Part shown: positions 52,720-62,717 of the stretch, in pieces
Layout of the letters: every line of letters begins with the position of its first letter
Numbering within the stretch: position 1 is the first letter of the stretch
From: SZUA-35 sp965530755
GTDB lineage: Bacteria > Actinomycetota > Acidimicrobiia > Acidimicrobiales > SZUA-35
Assembly (NCBI GenBank): GCA_965530755.1
Contig: CBESNA010000006.1
Location: 1 to 64,000, forward strand
DNA length: 64,000 nucleotides
Reading direction: 5' to 3'
Made by a program: the position numbers and the translations under genes
Notes under the pieces: generated by a model
Database searches by the model: none
What the model was told of the DNA's origin: nothing
What the model saw: only the letters and a program-made list of their open reading frames with translations

Positions 52720-53902
52720 CCGTTGGGCCAGGCAGCGCAGTCGTGGTGACCAGGGCGGCAGCCATGCTGGCGATCACGATCCAGAGCACGCTTCGCGTTC
52801 CGCTGGCATCGGCGGTCACGAGGGCCGATACCGCGATGCTGATGGTGATGCTGCCCACGTAGCGACTCGTCGACACGATTCCGGCAGCGGCGCCGGTGCG
52901 ATGCAGGGGAACCGACTCGATTGCGGCCGTGGTCAGGCTCGGGGTGGCGATCCCCAGTCCGATACCGAAGGTGGCGAGACCCAGCACGAGCGCCAAGGTC
53001 GTGATGGACGGTCCACCGATCAGGAACACCACGATGGACCCGGTTGCCACTGCCATGCCGACGAGTGTCGGTGATCGGCGGCCGTACCGATCCCCGAGAC
53101 GGCCACCCGAGGGACTCATCACGATCATGCCGACCGTCAGCGCCGACAGGACCGCCCCCGTCGCACCCGAATCCCACCCCCGGGCATGCAGCATGATCGG
53201 GGTGAGCAGGAGCAGGGCGTATTGGCCAACGGTCGAAAGCGCCTGGACCGAGAAGGCGGCAATGAAGACTTTGTTCGCGATACGTCCCCGCTCGGCGGGA
53301 CCAGGTGTGCCGGCGGAATCGGCAACGGCAGCCGGCGAAGCGAATCTGCCGACTCGCAACGCAACCAGCAGGGCTCCCGCGGCGATCGGAACGTTGAACA
53401 CGAAGATCGACCGCCAGCCGAATGACTGAGTCAGCACTCCGCCGACCACGGGGCCGATCGCCGCGCCGACGCCGAGCACCGAGCCCATCAACCCGAACGT
53501 ACGGCCCTGTTGGGCCGCTGGGGTGATGGCACGCAGAAGCGACTGCACGCTTGGCCCGAGCGCCGCGGCGAACAAGGCTTGGCCGACGCGGGCAACGACC
53601 AGGATCGCGAACGTGTTCGACGCGGCAGCGGCAATCGAGGTACCGGCGACCCCGATAAGGGCGATGGTCACCAGTCGGTCGCTCCCGATGGCATCTCCGA
53701 GACGACCAGCCAACGGCTGCACCATGAGCATCGCCACGAGGTAGACCGTGATCAGGATGCCAGATCGGCCGGTCGAGATGCCGAAGTCCTCCGCGATCTT
53801 CGGCAGGGCGACTGCGATCATCGTGGAATTGAGGGGGACCAGACCCACCGCCGCTGAGATGCCCACGACGGTGGCGGTCGAGAACGCACCGTCGCGGGTC
53901 AT
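52640..53902 (-). CDS. MFS transporter, 12-14 helix drug/metabolite exporter type
   Basis: A 420-residue major facilitator. Motif A reads MVQPLAGRLGDAIGSDRL, the middle GSVLGVGAAIGPVVGGVLT is an exporter motif C, and the second-half motif is MSPSGGRLGDRYGRRSP. It begins 10 bp after the stop of the PEP-swivel gene on the same strand, so the two are co-transcribed. Its tail overlaps 80 bp with the DHA2 exporter coding the other way. The substrate is unknown. Confidence 0.9.
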   Translation of the reverse strand: MTRDGAFSTATVVGISAAVGLVPLNSTMIAVALPKIAEDFGISTGRSGILITVYLVAMLMVQPLAGRLGDAIGSDRLVTIALIGVAGTSIAAAASNTFAILVVARVGQALFAAALGPSVQSLLRAITPAAQQGRTFGLMGSVLGVGAAIGPVVGGVLTQSFGWRSIFVFNVPIAAGALLVALRVGRFASPAAVADSAGTPGPAERGRIANKVFIAAFSVQALSTVGQYALLLLTPIMLHARGWDSGATGAVLSALTVGMIVMSPSGGRLGDRYGRRSPTLVGMAVATGSIVVFLIGGPSITTLALVLGLATFGIGLGIATPSLTTAAIESVPLHRTGAAAGIVSTSRYVGSITISIAVSALVTADASGTRSVLWIVIASMAAALVTTTALPGPTVTNGTPPSPPRQRRVRYPARRGGRSG

Positions 53903-53912
53903 CGACGTCGGA

Positions 53913-55559
53913 TCATGACACGATGGTCACTTCACCCTTCGTGCCATCAACCCTGACCCGGTCGCCGGACTTGATGCGCGATGTGGCGTTCACGGTGCCC
54001 ACCACCGCCGGGAAGCCAACTTCGCGAGCGACAATCGCTGCGTGACACGCATGGCTGCCGTGATCGGTCACGATCGCACCAACCATGTGGAGCACCGAAT
54101 TGAAGGCCTCGCCGGTCGTGCCTGAGACCACCACCTCACCCTCCTCGAGATCGAGCAGGTCGAACGTGTCGCCGATGACGCGGGCCGTTCCCTCGTAGAT
54201 CCCAGAGTTCACACCGAGGCCGCCGATGACCGACGAGTCGCCCTCGGGTGCATCGAGTTGACCCAGGATCGCATCGATCATGAAGCCGGTCGCTGACATG
54301 ACTCGAGCGAGCGGTGGAGGCAACTCGTCCATCGACGGCGGTGGATGCGGAGGAGACCCGAGAAAGCGCGGCGGACCTTCGGCAGTCAGCCCACGCCGAC
54401 GTTCACCGCGCTCGCGGATATCAGCGGCCGATGGCCCGGCGCCGTTCAGCATCGCCGCCGCCTCGGAGATCGTTGCGTCGAGGATCTGCTCGGGGTCGTC
54501 GATCGAGCCGAGGTCGTGAGCTCGGCGCCCCAGCTCGAGCATGGTCAGGCGGAGGATTCCCATTGCCGTGATCTCGCTGTAGATGCCGCGCTCATCACGC
54601 AACCGGTAGTTCGAGCGGGCGTCGGTGAGCAGCTCGTCGAAGAAGTCGAGGTGCTCCGCCGGGACCTCCGAGCGGAGCTCGTTCGCGAAGAGATCGGCCC
54701 GGTGTCTGGCTTCGTCAGGTTGCGCATCGAGCGCTGCAGCGAGCTTGCCGAGCAGGATCATCGGTTGTTCACGAAGCGTTGGGTTCACGAGGTCGAATCC
54801 GTCGATCACTCGACAATCGGTGAGACGCAGAAGGTCATCCACAGCCGGCACGATTGCCCGAAGGTCCGCGACCCGACGAGCAGCATCGCCGTCGTCCCGC
54901 ACGAGATGCTGCGCATCGCCATTCGACTGGATGGCGGCGATCGCCGGACGCATTTCGTCTGGAAGGGTCGCCGAGATCGGCGAATACCCGTTCAGCACAG
55001 CGAAAAGGGAGTGTGGTGGACGACCGGTCCAGGCACTGGCATGGAGCAGGAAGTCGCCGATCGGCAGGGTCGCCGCCATGTTGAATCGGTGGTGTTGATA
55101 CACCATCTCGGTGACGTGGGCGGCAACTGCCTCGAGGTGTTCGACGAGTGCCTCGTTGTCGAGCGCGGTGAGGTCGACTCCGGACAGCTCGAGGTGCCTG
55201 GCGATTGCCCTGGGCTTCCAGTCCGAATCCCAGTCGAGGAGGTCCTGCCGCCACAGCTTCGTTTCGATGGCCCCAGCAGCAACGCCGAGCCGGCGGCCGA
55301 ACTCGGCGCCGATCTCGTCTGGCGACATCGGGCCGTTGGGCCCCGGCATGTCGAAGGGCTGGGGTTGGTGGTATGTGAAGCCGTTGACCACGCCCATTGC
55401 CAGGCGGTCGAGCAATACGCCGTAGCGGTCGAACGTCTCGGTGAACCCGCGGTTGAAGCCCGCCGGGTAGACCTCCTGCATGATGGCTGTCTGGGACACC
55501 GGGGTGTGGGCTGAATCTTGCTGCCACGGTCCGGGTCCTGGCGGATCCCACTCGGTCAT
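53913..55559 (-). CDS. PEP-utilising swivel-domain protein lacking ATP-grasp
   Basis: A 548-residue protein. The C-terminal 110 residues are a PEP-utilising phosphohistidine domain: DHGSHACHAAIVAREVGFPA with the likely phospho-acceptor His506, preceded by LEEGEVVVSGTTGEAFNSVL. The first 440 residues are helical and resemble the middle, drug-binding part of rifampicin phosphotransferases, ending in a Pro-rich linker. The ATP-binding module that precedes it in rifampicin phosphotransferase and PEP synthase is absent. A split system, as in phenylphosphate synthase, would need a separate ATP-grasp partner. It is followed by the MFS exporter gene after 10 bp. Confidence 0.82.
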   Translation of the reverse strand: MTEWDPPGPGPWQQDSAHTPVSQTAIMQEVYPAGFNRGFTETFDRYGVLLDRLAMGVVNGFTYHQPQPFDMPGPNGPMSPDEIGAEFGRRLGVAAGAIETKLWRQDLLDWDSDWKPRAIARHLELSGVDLTALDNEALVEHLEAVAAHVTEMVYQHHRFNMAATLPIGDFLLHASAWTGRPPHSLFAVLNGYSPISATLPDEMRPAIAAIQSNGDAQHLVRDDGDAARRVADLRAIVPAVDDLLRLTDCRVIDGFDLVNPTLREQPMILLGKLAAALDAQPDEARHRADLFANELRSEVPAEHLDFFDELLTDARSNYRLRDERGIYSEITAMGILRLTMLELGRRAHDLGSIDDPEQILDATISEAAAMLNGAGPSAADIRERGERRRGLTAEGPPRFLGSPPHPPPSMDELPPPLARVMSATGFMIDAILGQLDAPEGDSSVIGGLGVNSGIYEGTARVIGDTFDLLDLEEGEVVVSGTTGEAFNSVLHMVGAIVTDHGSHACHAAIVAREVGFPAVVGTVNATSRIKSGDRVRVDGTKGEVTIVS

Positions 55560-55723
55560 GTCGAACCTCCACAATCGTGTCGCCCGACGCCCATACGGGC
55601 TTCAGCGGTGAACTTACACCCGCATCGCATCCGCGTCTCCAACGAATCGCTGGGTGACACAGGCAAGACACACCAATGTGGCGTCGCCAGCGTTGCAGGG
55701 TCATGCGAACTACGTTGATGGCC

Positions 55724-58700
55724 ATGGCTCAAAACGGCGCTGTTGGTCGAACGAGCGAGGCGGCGATCGAGCGCATCGTGACGCACGGCCGGGCCGCGGT
55801 GCGGTCCGACGTCGAGGCCGACGAGAACGAAGCGTTCCTACGGAGCTACTTCGCGCATGTCGACGCCGGCGAGCTGAGCGAGCGAAGCCCTGACGATCTG
55901 TTCGGAATGGCCGCTGAGCACGAACAGTTGGGCATGGTCAGGGATCCAGGCACGACATCGGTCCGGGTGATCAGCCCCCTCGTCGAAGTCGACGGATGGG
56001 AGAGCCGCCACTCCATCCTCATGACCGTCACCGATGACCTCCCATTCCTCGTTGATTCGGTCACCATGGAGCTGAGCCGCATGGATGTCGGCATCCACCT
56101 CGTGGTGAATCCCGTCTTGGTCGACCTGAGGTCGACAGGCGGACGATTTGCGAGTGCCGACGATGACATTGAGGGCGACCACGCTTCGTTCATCGCAATG
56201 GAGATCGACCGCCAGAGCACACCAGAGCGATTGGCCGAGATCGAGGCTTCCATCAGGCGCGTTCTGGCCGACGTACGAGCGGTCGTCGATGACTGGCCGG
56301 AGATGCGCTCCAAGATGCTCGACATCGCTGACCGACTACCGAGCGAACCAATCCCGCTGAGCGAAGCGGAGGTAGCAGAAGCTGTCGAGTTGGCTCGTTG
56401 GGTGGCGGGCGACCATTTCATCTTTCTCGGCTATCGGGAGTACGCGCTCGACGAGACGAGTCTCCGTGCCATTCCGGGATCGGGTCTGGGAATCCTCGGT
56501 GGCGAACCTGCGCAGCCGGTACGCCTGCTGGCCGACCTACCACCACAGGCTCGGGCCCGAGCAGCCGAGCGCCGCCTCCTCAACCTGACCAAGGCTGGTT
56601 CCCGATCCACTGTGCATCGAGCGTCCTACCTCGACTACATCGGGGTCAAGACCTTCGACGAGAACGGCAACGTCACCGGCGAACGGCGATTCGTCGGTCT
56701 TTACACGGCCGAGGTGTACACCCGCTCGGCTTCGCTGATTCCTCGCGTGCGGCGACTGATGGATGAGACCCTCGAGCGGGCCGGATTTCCGAGGGGCGGC
56801 CACGACGAGAAACGCCTCCTCAACATTCTCGAGGACTACCCGCGCGACGAGTTGCTGCAGATCGACATCGACGATCTCTTCGACAATGCCATCGCCATTG
56901 CGGGTTTGCAGGAACGGCGACGGGCCCGTCTCTTCGCACGATCTGAACTGTTCGGCCGATTTGTCACCTGCATGGTGTACATCCCGCGGGATCGGTACAA
57001 CACCGAGACCCGCACGCAGATCGAGGCCCTGCTCACGGAGTCGTACGGGGGGAGCGCTTCGGATTGGAGCACGAAGATCTCGGACTCGGTCTTGGCTCGC
57101 CTGCTCATCCACGTGAGCGTCGACAGCGGCGAACCCAACGATGTGGATGTCACCGCCCTCGAGGCCCAGATAGAAGACATTCTGCGGGACTGGGAGGATG
57201 ACTTCCGAGCCGAAGTCGTCCGAGACCTCGGCGAAGATGTCGGTGTCGAGATCGGACAGCGTTATGCAGACGCCTTCCCACCCAGCTACCGCGGCTCGTT
57301 CACGCCTCGGGCGGCAGTCGCCGACATCGAGGAGCTCGAGCGGTTGGTCGAGGATGGCCAGGTCGGCCTGAACGTCTACCGAACTCCCGGCAACCCCCCG
57401 ACTGCTTTCAAACTCAAGCTGTACCGGCGCGGCGAGCGCGTGTCGCTCACCACCGTGATGCCCCTTCTCACCAACCTCGGCGTGGTCGTGATCGACGAGC
57501 AGCCGTACGAGATTCGAAGAGACGATGGCGCCCCGCTGTGGATCTACGACTTCTCACTCGAGCATGACGATCCTGGCGCCGACTTCGCAGCCACTGCTGA
57601 ATTGGTCGAACAGTCGTTCGCCGCTGTGTGGCGGGGCGAAGTAGCCGACGACGGGTTCAACCGGCTCGTGCTTGCCGCCGGTATCGGGCCTCGTTACGTC
57701 GCAGTGCTGCGCGTCTACGCCCGATACCTGCACCAGACCGGCATCGCATACAGCCAGCAGTACATCGAAGAGACGCTCGGCCAGCACGCCGACGCGGCGC
57801 GCATGCTGGTCGATCTCTTCCTCGCCCGCTTCGATCCTGACCGCGAGGAGCGGGTCGAGCTGTGCGAGGCCATCAGCGTGACATTCCTGGCGGCTGTCGA
57901 ACAGATCGCGAGCCTCGACCAGGACCGCATCCTGCGGCGCTTCCACAATCTGATCGTCAGCACGCTGCGCACGAACTTCTTCCAGGCAGATCCCGACGGG
58001 AGCCAGCCTCCGTACGTCGCGGTGAAGCTCGATCCGAAGTCGATCGATGATCTACCCGAACCTCGTCCGATGTTCGAGATCTTCGTGTACTCGCCGAGGT
58101 TCGAGGGCGTACACCTACGCTCCGGATCAGTTGCCAGAGGTGGGCTTCGTTGGTCAGATCGAAACGAAGACTTCCGCACCGAGGTGCTTGGTCTGGTCAA
58201 GGCCCAGATGGTCAAGAACGCAGTGATCGTTCCCTCCGGTGCCAAGGGCGGTTTCGTCCTGAAACGTTCGCCGACCAGCGCTGATCCACAAGCTCTACGC
58301 GACGAAGTGGTGGCCTGCTATCGCCTGTTCGTGTCAGCGTTGCTGGATCTCACGGACAACCTGGTGGATGGCGAGGTCGTCCCACCGAAACGCACGGTGC
58401 TCCACGACGGCCACGACACGTACCTCGTAGTCGCCGCCGACAAGGGGACGGCGACCTTCTCTGACATCGCCAACGAGTTGGCCGTGCAACGGGGCTACTG
58501 GCTGGGCGACGCGTTCGCTTCTGGCGGCTCCCAGGGTTACGACCACAAAGGGATGGGCATCACGGCCCGCGGTGCGTGGGAGTCGGTGAAACGTCACTTC
58601 CGCGAGCTTGGACATGACATCCAGTCCGAGCCCTTCACCGTGGTCGGTGTTGGCGACATGTCCGGTGACGTGTTCGGAAACGGAATGCTCCTGTCCGAAC

Positions 58701-60550
58701 AGATTCGCCTCGTGGCGGCCTTCGACCATCGGCACATCTTCATCGACCCCGATCCCGACGCAGCCGTGTCCTACGCCGAGCGCCGGCGACTGTTCGAACT
58801 GCCCGGCTCGAACTGGGCTGACTACGACGCGTCGCTCATCTCGCCCGGAGGCGGCGTCCACCCTCGGTCGGCAAAGGCCATCGAGGTCGGTCCCGAGGTC
58901 CAGCGAGCACTCGGTATCGAGGCATCGGTCTTGACTCCCGCTGAGCTCATGATGGCCATTTTGCGAGCGCCGGTCGACCTCCTCTGGAACGGCGGAATCG
59001 GCACGTACATCAAGGCCTCTTCGGAGTCGAACGCCGAGGTGGGTGACAAGGCCAACGACGCGATTCGCATCGATGCCCGAGACGCTCGAGCCAAGGTGAT
59101 CGGCGAAGGCGGCAATCTCGGGGTCACACAGCGGGCGCGGGTGGAGTTCGCTCGCAAGGGCGGGAGTGTCAACACCGACGCGATCGACAATGCGGGCGGC
59201 GTCGACTGCTCGGATCATGAGGTGAACATCAAGATTGCGTTGGACCAGGTGGTTGCCGAAGGTGATCTGACGGCGAAACAACGCAACGAGGTGTTGGCGG
59301 AGATGACCCTTGACGTCGCAGCGCTCGTTCTGGCCAGCAATCGGAGTCAGACCCAGGCCATCAGCGAAGAGCGCGTCGAGGCCGCCAGCATGGTCGATGT
59401 CCACGCCCGCTATCTGACGTCGCTGACGGCCCGCGGTCTCTTGGACAGGGAGCTCGAGTTCTTGCCTGACGCTGAGGCCATGAGCGATCGTCGCCATGCA
59501 GACGAGGGGCTCACGTCACCCGAGATCGCTGTGGTCCTGGCCTACACGAAGAACGTTTTGAACGAGGAGCTCCTCGCCTCGACGCTGCCAGACGATCCGA
59601 CGTTCGAACCGCTGCTCGTCGACTACTTTCCAGCGCTGTTGCGTGACTCTCACGGAGAGGCAATCCGCCACCACCGCTTGCGCCGGGAGATCATCGCCAA
59701 CCGCATCGCGAACCTCATCGCCGATCGTGCCGGAACCACGATGGTGTATCGGCTGTCGCAAGAGACATCGGCGGGCAGCGATGAGATCGCGGCGGCTCAC
59801 ATGGCGGCATGGGAGATCTTTCAGCTCGCCGATCTGTCCGAGGCCGTGAACGCGGTGGATCCCGCCCTCCCGGCGGCCGTCCAGCTCGGGATCCACCTGT
59901 TGGCGCGTCAGCTGGCCGAGCGGGCGACGCGCCAACTCGTTCGTACTCGTCCCTTCCCGTTTGATGCCGGTCTTGCAATCGCCGATCTCACCTCGCCGGT
60001 CCAGCAGATCGTCGAGCACTTGCCTCAGTACCTCGTCGGTGGTGACCTCAAGGCCTACAAGACGAAGCTGGCAGAGTTGCTGGAGAGCGGTATGCCGAAG
60101 AGCGTGGCCGAACGAGTAGCGGGCCTGAACCCGTCCCTCGCGGCGATCGACATCGTCGAGATCGCCCGGGAAGTGGGAGCCGACCCGACCGTTGTCGCTG
60201 GTGTGCACTTCAAGATGGCCGACGCTCTCGAACTGAACTGGCTGCGCAACCGCATTCTGCGCCTGCCCCGCGACAGCCAATGGTCTTCACTCGCTCGCCT
60301 CACGCTCCGCGGCGACCTGTATGCCGATCACCGGGCCCTCACCGCGCAAGCCGTCGAAACTCATGAGGCGGGGGCGATCGACCTCGTCAGCCCGTGGCTC
60401 AGAAAGAACCGGGCCGCCACCGACCATTACCTGCGAACGATCGCAGAGATTCGCGCCGCCGGCCCGGGGGACCTCACAACCCTGCTCGTGGCGGCCCGCG
60501 AGGTCCGAAATCTCATCGGTCGTACAGCTCCATCCAGCCCCGGACTATGA
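55724..60550 (+). CDS. NAD-specific glutamate dehydrogenase, large (GDH-180 class)
   Basis: A 1608-residue enzyme of the large bacterial NAD-glutamate dehydrogenase class, which deaminates glutamate to 2-oxoglutarate and ammonia. It has N-terminal ACT-like regulatory domains (TDDLPFLVDSVTMELSRM), a catalytic core with WSDRNEDFRTEVLGLVKAQ, VPSGAKGGFVLKR and ASGGSQGYDHKGMGITARG, and a Rossmann part at VGDMSGDVFGNGML and AFDHRHIFIDPDPD. Length and motif order match the family. The start is one of several in-frame ATGs; 55724 is a compromise. It is strongly catabolic and would feed the TCA cycle alongside PEP carboxylase. Confidence 0.95.
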   Translation: MAQNGAVGRTSEAAIERIVTHGRAAVRSDVEADENEAFLRSYFAHVDAGELSERSPDDLFGMAAEHEQLGMVRDPGTTSVRVISPLVEVDGWESRHSILMTVTDDLPFLVDSVTMELSRMDVGIHLVVNPVLVDLRSTGGRFASADDDIEGDHASFIAMEIDRQSTPERLAEIEASIRRVLADVRAVVDDWPEMRSKMLDIADRLPSEPIPLSEAEVAEAVELARWVAGDHFIFLGYREYALDETSLRAIPGSGLGILGGEPAQPVRLLADLPPQARARAAERRLLNLTKAGSRSTVHRASYLDYIGVKTFDENGNVTGERRFVGLYTAEVYTRSASLIPRVRRLMDETLERAGFPRGGHDEKRLLNILEDYPRDELLQIDIDDLFDNAIAIAGLQERRRARLFARSELFGRFVTCMVYIPRDRYNTETRTQIEALLTESYGGSASDWSTKISDSVLARLLIHVSVDSGEPNDVDVTALEAQIEDILRDWEDDFRAEVVRDLGEDVGVEIGQRYADAFPPSYRGSFTPRAAVADIEELERLVEDGQVGLNVYRTPGNPPTAFKLKLYRRGERVSLTTVMPLLTNLGVVVIDEQPYEIRRDDGAPLWIYDFSLEHDDPGADFAATAELVEQSFAAVWRGEVADDGFNRLVLAAGIGPRYVAVLRVYARYLHQTGIAYSQQYIEETLGQHADAARMLVDLFLARFDPDREERVELCEAISVTFLAAVEQIASLDQDRILRRFHNLIVSTLRTNFFQADPDGSQPPYVAVKLDPKSIDDLPEPRPMFEIFVYSPRFEGVHLRSGSVARGGLRWSDRNEDFRTEVLGLVKAQMVKNAVIVPSGAKGGFVLKRSPTSADPQALRDEVVACYRLFVSALLDLTDNLVDGEVVPPKRTVLHDGHDTYLVVAADKGTATFSDIANELAVQRGYWLGDAFASGGSQGYDHKGMGITARGAWESVKRHFRELGHDIQSEPFTVVGVGDMSGDVFGNGMLLSEQIRLVAAFDHRHIFIDPDPDAAVSYAERRRLFELPGSNWADYDASLISPGGGVHPRSAKAIEVGPEVQRALGIEASVLTPAELMMAILRAPVDLLWNGGIGTYIKASSESNAEVGDKANDAIRIDARDARAKVIGEGGNLGVTQRARVEFARKGGSVNTDAIDNAGGVDCSDHEVNIKIALDQVVAEGDLTAKQRNEVLAEMTLDVAALVLASNRSQTQAISEERVEAASMVDVHARYLTSLTARGLLDRELEFLPDAEAMSDRRHADEGLTSPEIAVVLAYTKNVLNEELLASTLPDDPTFEPLLVDYFPALLRDSHGEAIRHHRLRREIIANRIANLIADRAGTTMVYRLSQETSAGSDEIAAAHMAAWEIFQLADLSEAVNAVDPALPAAVQLGIHLLARQLAERATRQLVRTRPFPFDAGLAIADLTSPVQQIVEHLPQYLVGGDLKAYKTKLAELLESGMPKSVAERVAGLNPSLAAIDIVEIAREVGADPTVVAGVHFKMADALELNWLRNRILRLPRDSQWSSLARLTLRGDLYADHRALTAQAVETHEAGAIDLVSPWLRKNRAATDHYLRTIAEIRAAGPGDLTTLLVAAREVRNLIGRTAPSSPGL

Positions 60551-60663
60551 GTCCATCAGCCAGTTCGATGAACGCACCGGTTCATGAATCAACCTGACAG
60601 CAAACCTTTCCGCTCAAGGAGCATGCGCCGCATGAACCCGAACGGGGTTGCCGATGTGCCATG

Positions 60664-60683
60664 TTCGGGACCTTCGGCCCTGG
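60664..60683 (+). promoter_or_regulatory. possible DosR/DevR-type box
   Basis: The 20-base segment starting TTCGGGACC and ending GGCCCTGG has the imperfect palindromic GGGAC-n-CCC shape of the mycobacterial DosR box and agrees with the published consensus at about 14 of 20 positions by eye. It lies 64 bp upstream of the chosen start of the nitronate monooxygenase-like gene, near a promoter position. No DosR-like regulator is in the window, so the assignment is tentative. Confidence 0.4.
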
Positions 60684-60746
60684 CGGACTGGGAGGCTCGT
60701 CCTTAACTTCGGGATGCAATGGGCACCTATCGACGGTGGCGGGCGA

Positions 60747-62312
60747 ATGAGCTCCCCGCCGGCTCCTCGGGCTCGGTCCAATCCGATGTCAGCTGAATCA
60801 GCAGAACGCACGCGGGGTGTCGGAGCCGTCGGTGAGTCAGACCTCCGCGAACTCCCGGTCATCATCCAAGGAGGCATGGGGGTAGCAATCTCGGACTGGC
60901 GCCTGGCGAGGGCTGTCGCCGAGATCGGTCAGATGGGCGTCGTCTCCGGCACAGCGCTCGACATTGTCATGGTTCGACGTCTGCAGGCGGGCGACCACGA
61001 TGGCTCCATCCGGCAGGCGCTCGCTGCTCTGCCGCTGACTGGTGTCGCCGAGCGGCTCATCGATCGCTACTTCGTCGCAGGGGGCAAGGCCTCGGACGAG
61101 CGTTTCGTGAAGATCTCGATGAAGCGGGATCGACCCTCGCGTTCGGTCGCCGAGCTACTGGTCGCCTCGAGCTTTGTCGAGGTGTTCCTCGCAAAGCGCG
61201 GCCACGTCGGCATGGTCGGCATCAACCTTCTCGAGAAGCTGCAAGCTGCGACGTTGCCCACGATCTACGGGGCGATGCTCGCCGGTGTCGACGTGGTTCT
61301 GATGGGAGCGGGGATCCCGAAGGCGATTCCCGTGGTGCTGGACGAGCTGGCCAAAGGGTGTCCCGTGGACCTCAAGTTGGATGTCGCGGGTTCGACAGCC
61401 GACGACGACTTTCGAGCGCGTTTCGATCCTGGTGAGCTCTTCGACGGTGAGCCGCCGATGACAGCTCGTCCGATGTTCCTTGCGATCGTCGCTTCGCACA
61501 CTCTCGCCGTCATGCTGGCCAGGAAGCTCGATGTGCCGGTCGACGGTTTCGTGGTCGAGGGGCCGATTGCAGGCGGCCACAACGCACCACCAAGAGGCAA
61601 GTTGACGCTCGACGACGAGGGACAGCCCATTTACGGGGATCGCGACGTGCCTGACCTCGAGGTCATTCGCGGACTCGGCCTGCCATTCTGGCTCGCCGGT
61701 GGCTTTTCGACGGCAGAACAGGTCGCGGGCGCCCTTGCATCCGGTGCGGCCGGAGTGCAGGTTGGGACCCCATTCGCGTTCTGCGCCGAGTCGGGCTTCG
61801 ATGAAACCATCAAGCGACAAGTCATCGAGGAGATCGCAAACGGAACGATTCGGGTGCGCACTGACCCCCTCGCTTCACCGTCTGGCTTCCCCTTCAAGGT
61901 GTTGGAGCTGGCGGGAACCCTCTCGGAGGCGGAGGTCTTGAACGATCGCGAACGTGTCCCCTGCGAATTGGGATATCTCCGGACCGCGTACAAAGACCCG
62001 GCGGGCCGGCTGGCCTGGCGGTGTCCGGCGGAGCCCGTCGACGAGTACGTCCGAAAGGGGGGCGACTCGGCTGATACCAACGGACGCATGTGCTTGTGTA
62101 ACGGTCTCGTCGCGAGTGCCGGGTTCGCCCAGGTCGCGGGGAACGGAACCGCTGAGCCGAACCTCGTCACTTGTGGAAGCGATGTGGGAACGATCGAGCG
62201 GCTGCTGATCGACGGCAGGCGCCACTACACCGCTCACGACGTCGTCGACCAGCTGCTCCCACCGAGCCAGGCCGATGGCGATGACCTGCGTGTCGCCGGG
62301 CAGGAGCCGTAG
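60747..62312 (+). CDS. nitronate monooxygenase-like flavoprotein
   Basis: A 521-residue FMN-dependent TIM-barrel protein of the nitronate monooxygenase/2-nitropropane dioxygenase group. Typical features are PVIIQGGMGVAISDWRLARA near the N-terminus, GVDVVLMGAGIPKAIP, VDGFVVEGPIAGGHNAPPRG with an active-site His, and LPFWLAGGFSTAEQVAGALA and GAAGVQVGTPFAFCAESGF for the phosphate site. It is longer than the usual 330-380 residues; the extra C-terminal part has cysteines in CLCNG and LVTCG. The start is uncertain (60747 or 60786). It follows a possible DosR-type box. Confidence 0.9.
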   Translation: MSSPPAPRARSNPMSAESAERTRGVGAVGESDLRELPVIIQGGMGVAISDWRLARAVAEIGQMGVVSGTALDIVMVRRLQAGDHDGSIRQALAALPLTGVAERLIDRYFVAGGKASDERFVKISMKRDRPSRSVAELLVASSFVEVFLAKRGHVGMVGINLLEKLQAATLPTIYGAMLAGVDVVLMGAGIPKAIPVVLDELAKGCPVDLKLDVAGSTADDDFRARFDPGELFDGEPPMTARPMFLAIVASHTLAVMLARKLDVPVDGFVVEGPIAGGHNAPPRGKLTLDDEGQPIYGDRDVPDLEVIRGLGLPFWLAGGFSTAEQVAGALASGAAGVQVGTPFAFCAESGFDETIKRQVIEEIANGTIRVRTDPLASPSGFPFKVLELAGTLSEAEVLNDRERVPCELGYLRTAYKDPAGRLAWRCPAEPVDEYVRKGGDSADTNGRMCLCNGLVASAGFAQVAGNGTAEPNLVTCGSDVGTIERLLIDGRRHYTAHDVVDQLLPPSQADGDDLRVAGQEP

Positions 62313-62324
62313 TCGAGGCCAGAA

Positions 62325-62717
62325 CTACGAATCCATCAGGTGAATCATCCATTGGGTTCCACCGGTTTGAAAGAGCGAGTAGCGACCCTGCAGCCGCTGA
62401 CCGTGCATGTCGATGACCAGCTTGGTCGGTGACGCACGCACGACCTCGTAGTGTCCGCGATCCCAGATCGACTTGACGACGGCTCCGGGCTCAGCTGCCC
62501 TCCGAGCGTCGACGGCTGTGTGGTCCTCGAAATCGATGTGATCGAGGTCGTGGTCCTCGACCTCGACGGCGAGCCGATTCTGCTCGGGATGGGTCGGCAT
62601 GCCTTTCGGCACAGCCCACGACCGCAAGACTCCGCGCTCTTCGAGGCGCAGGTCGAAGTGGTGGCTGCTGGCGTAGTGCTCGTGAAGGACGAAGCGAAGC
62701 TTCTTGTCGTTCGTCAT
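62325..62717 (-). CDS. stand-alone DNA-ligase-D 3'-phosphoesterase domain protein
   Basis: A 130-residue protein equal to the PE domain of bacterial ligase D. The motif FVLHEHYASSHHFDLRLE carries the metal- and phosphate-binding His and Asp residues, followed by SWAVPKGMPTHP and KSIWDRGHYEVV. It would trim 3'-phosphate or ribonucleotide ends during end joining. No Ku, polymerase or ligase gene is nearby. Its ATG overlaps the stop of the redoxin gene by four bases, so the two are co-translated. Confidence 0.92.
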   Translation of the reverse strand: MTNDKKLRFVLHEHYASSHHFDLRLEERGVLRSWAVPKGMPTHPEQNRLAVEVEDHDLDHIDFEDHTAVDARRAAEPGAVVKSIWDRGHYEVVRASPTKLVIDMHGQRLQGRYSLFQTGGTQWMIHLMDS

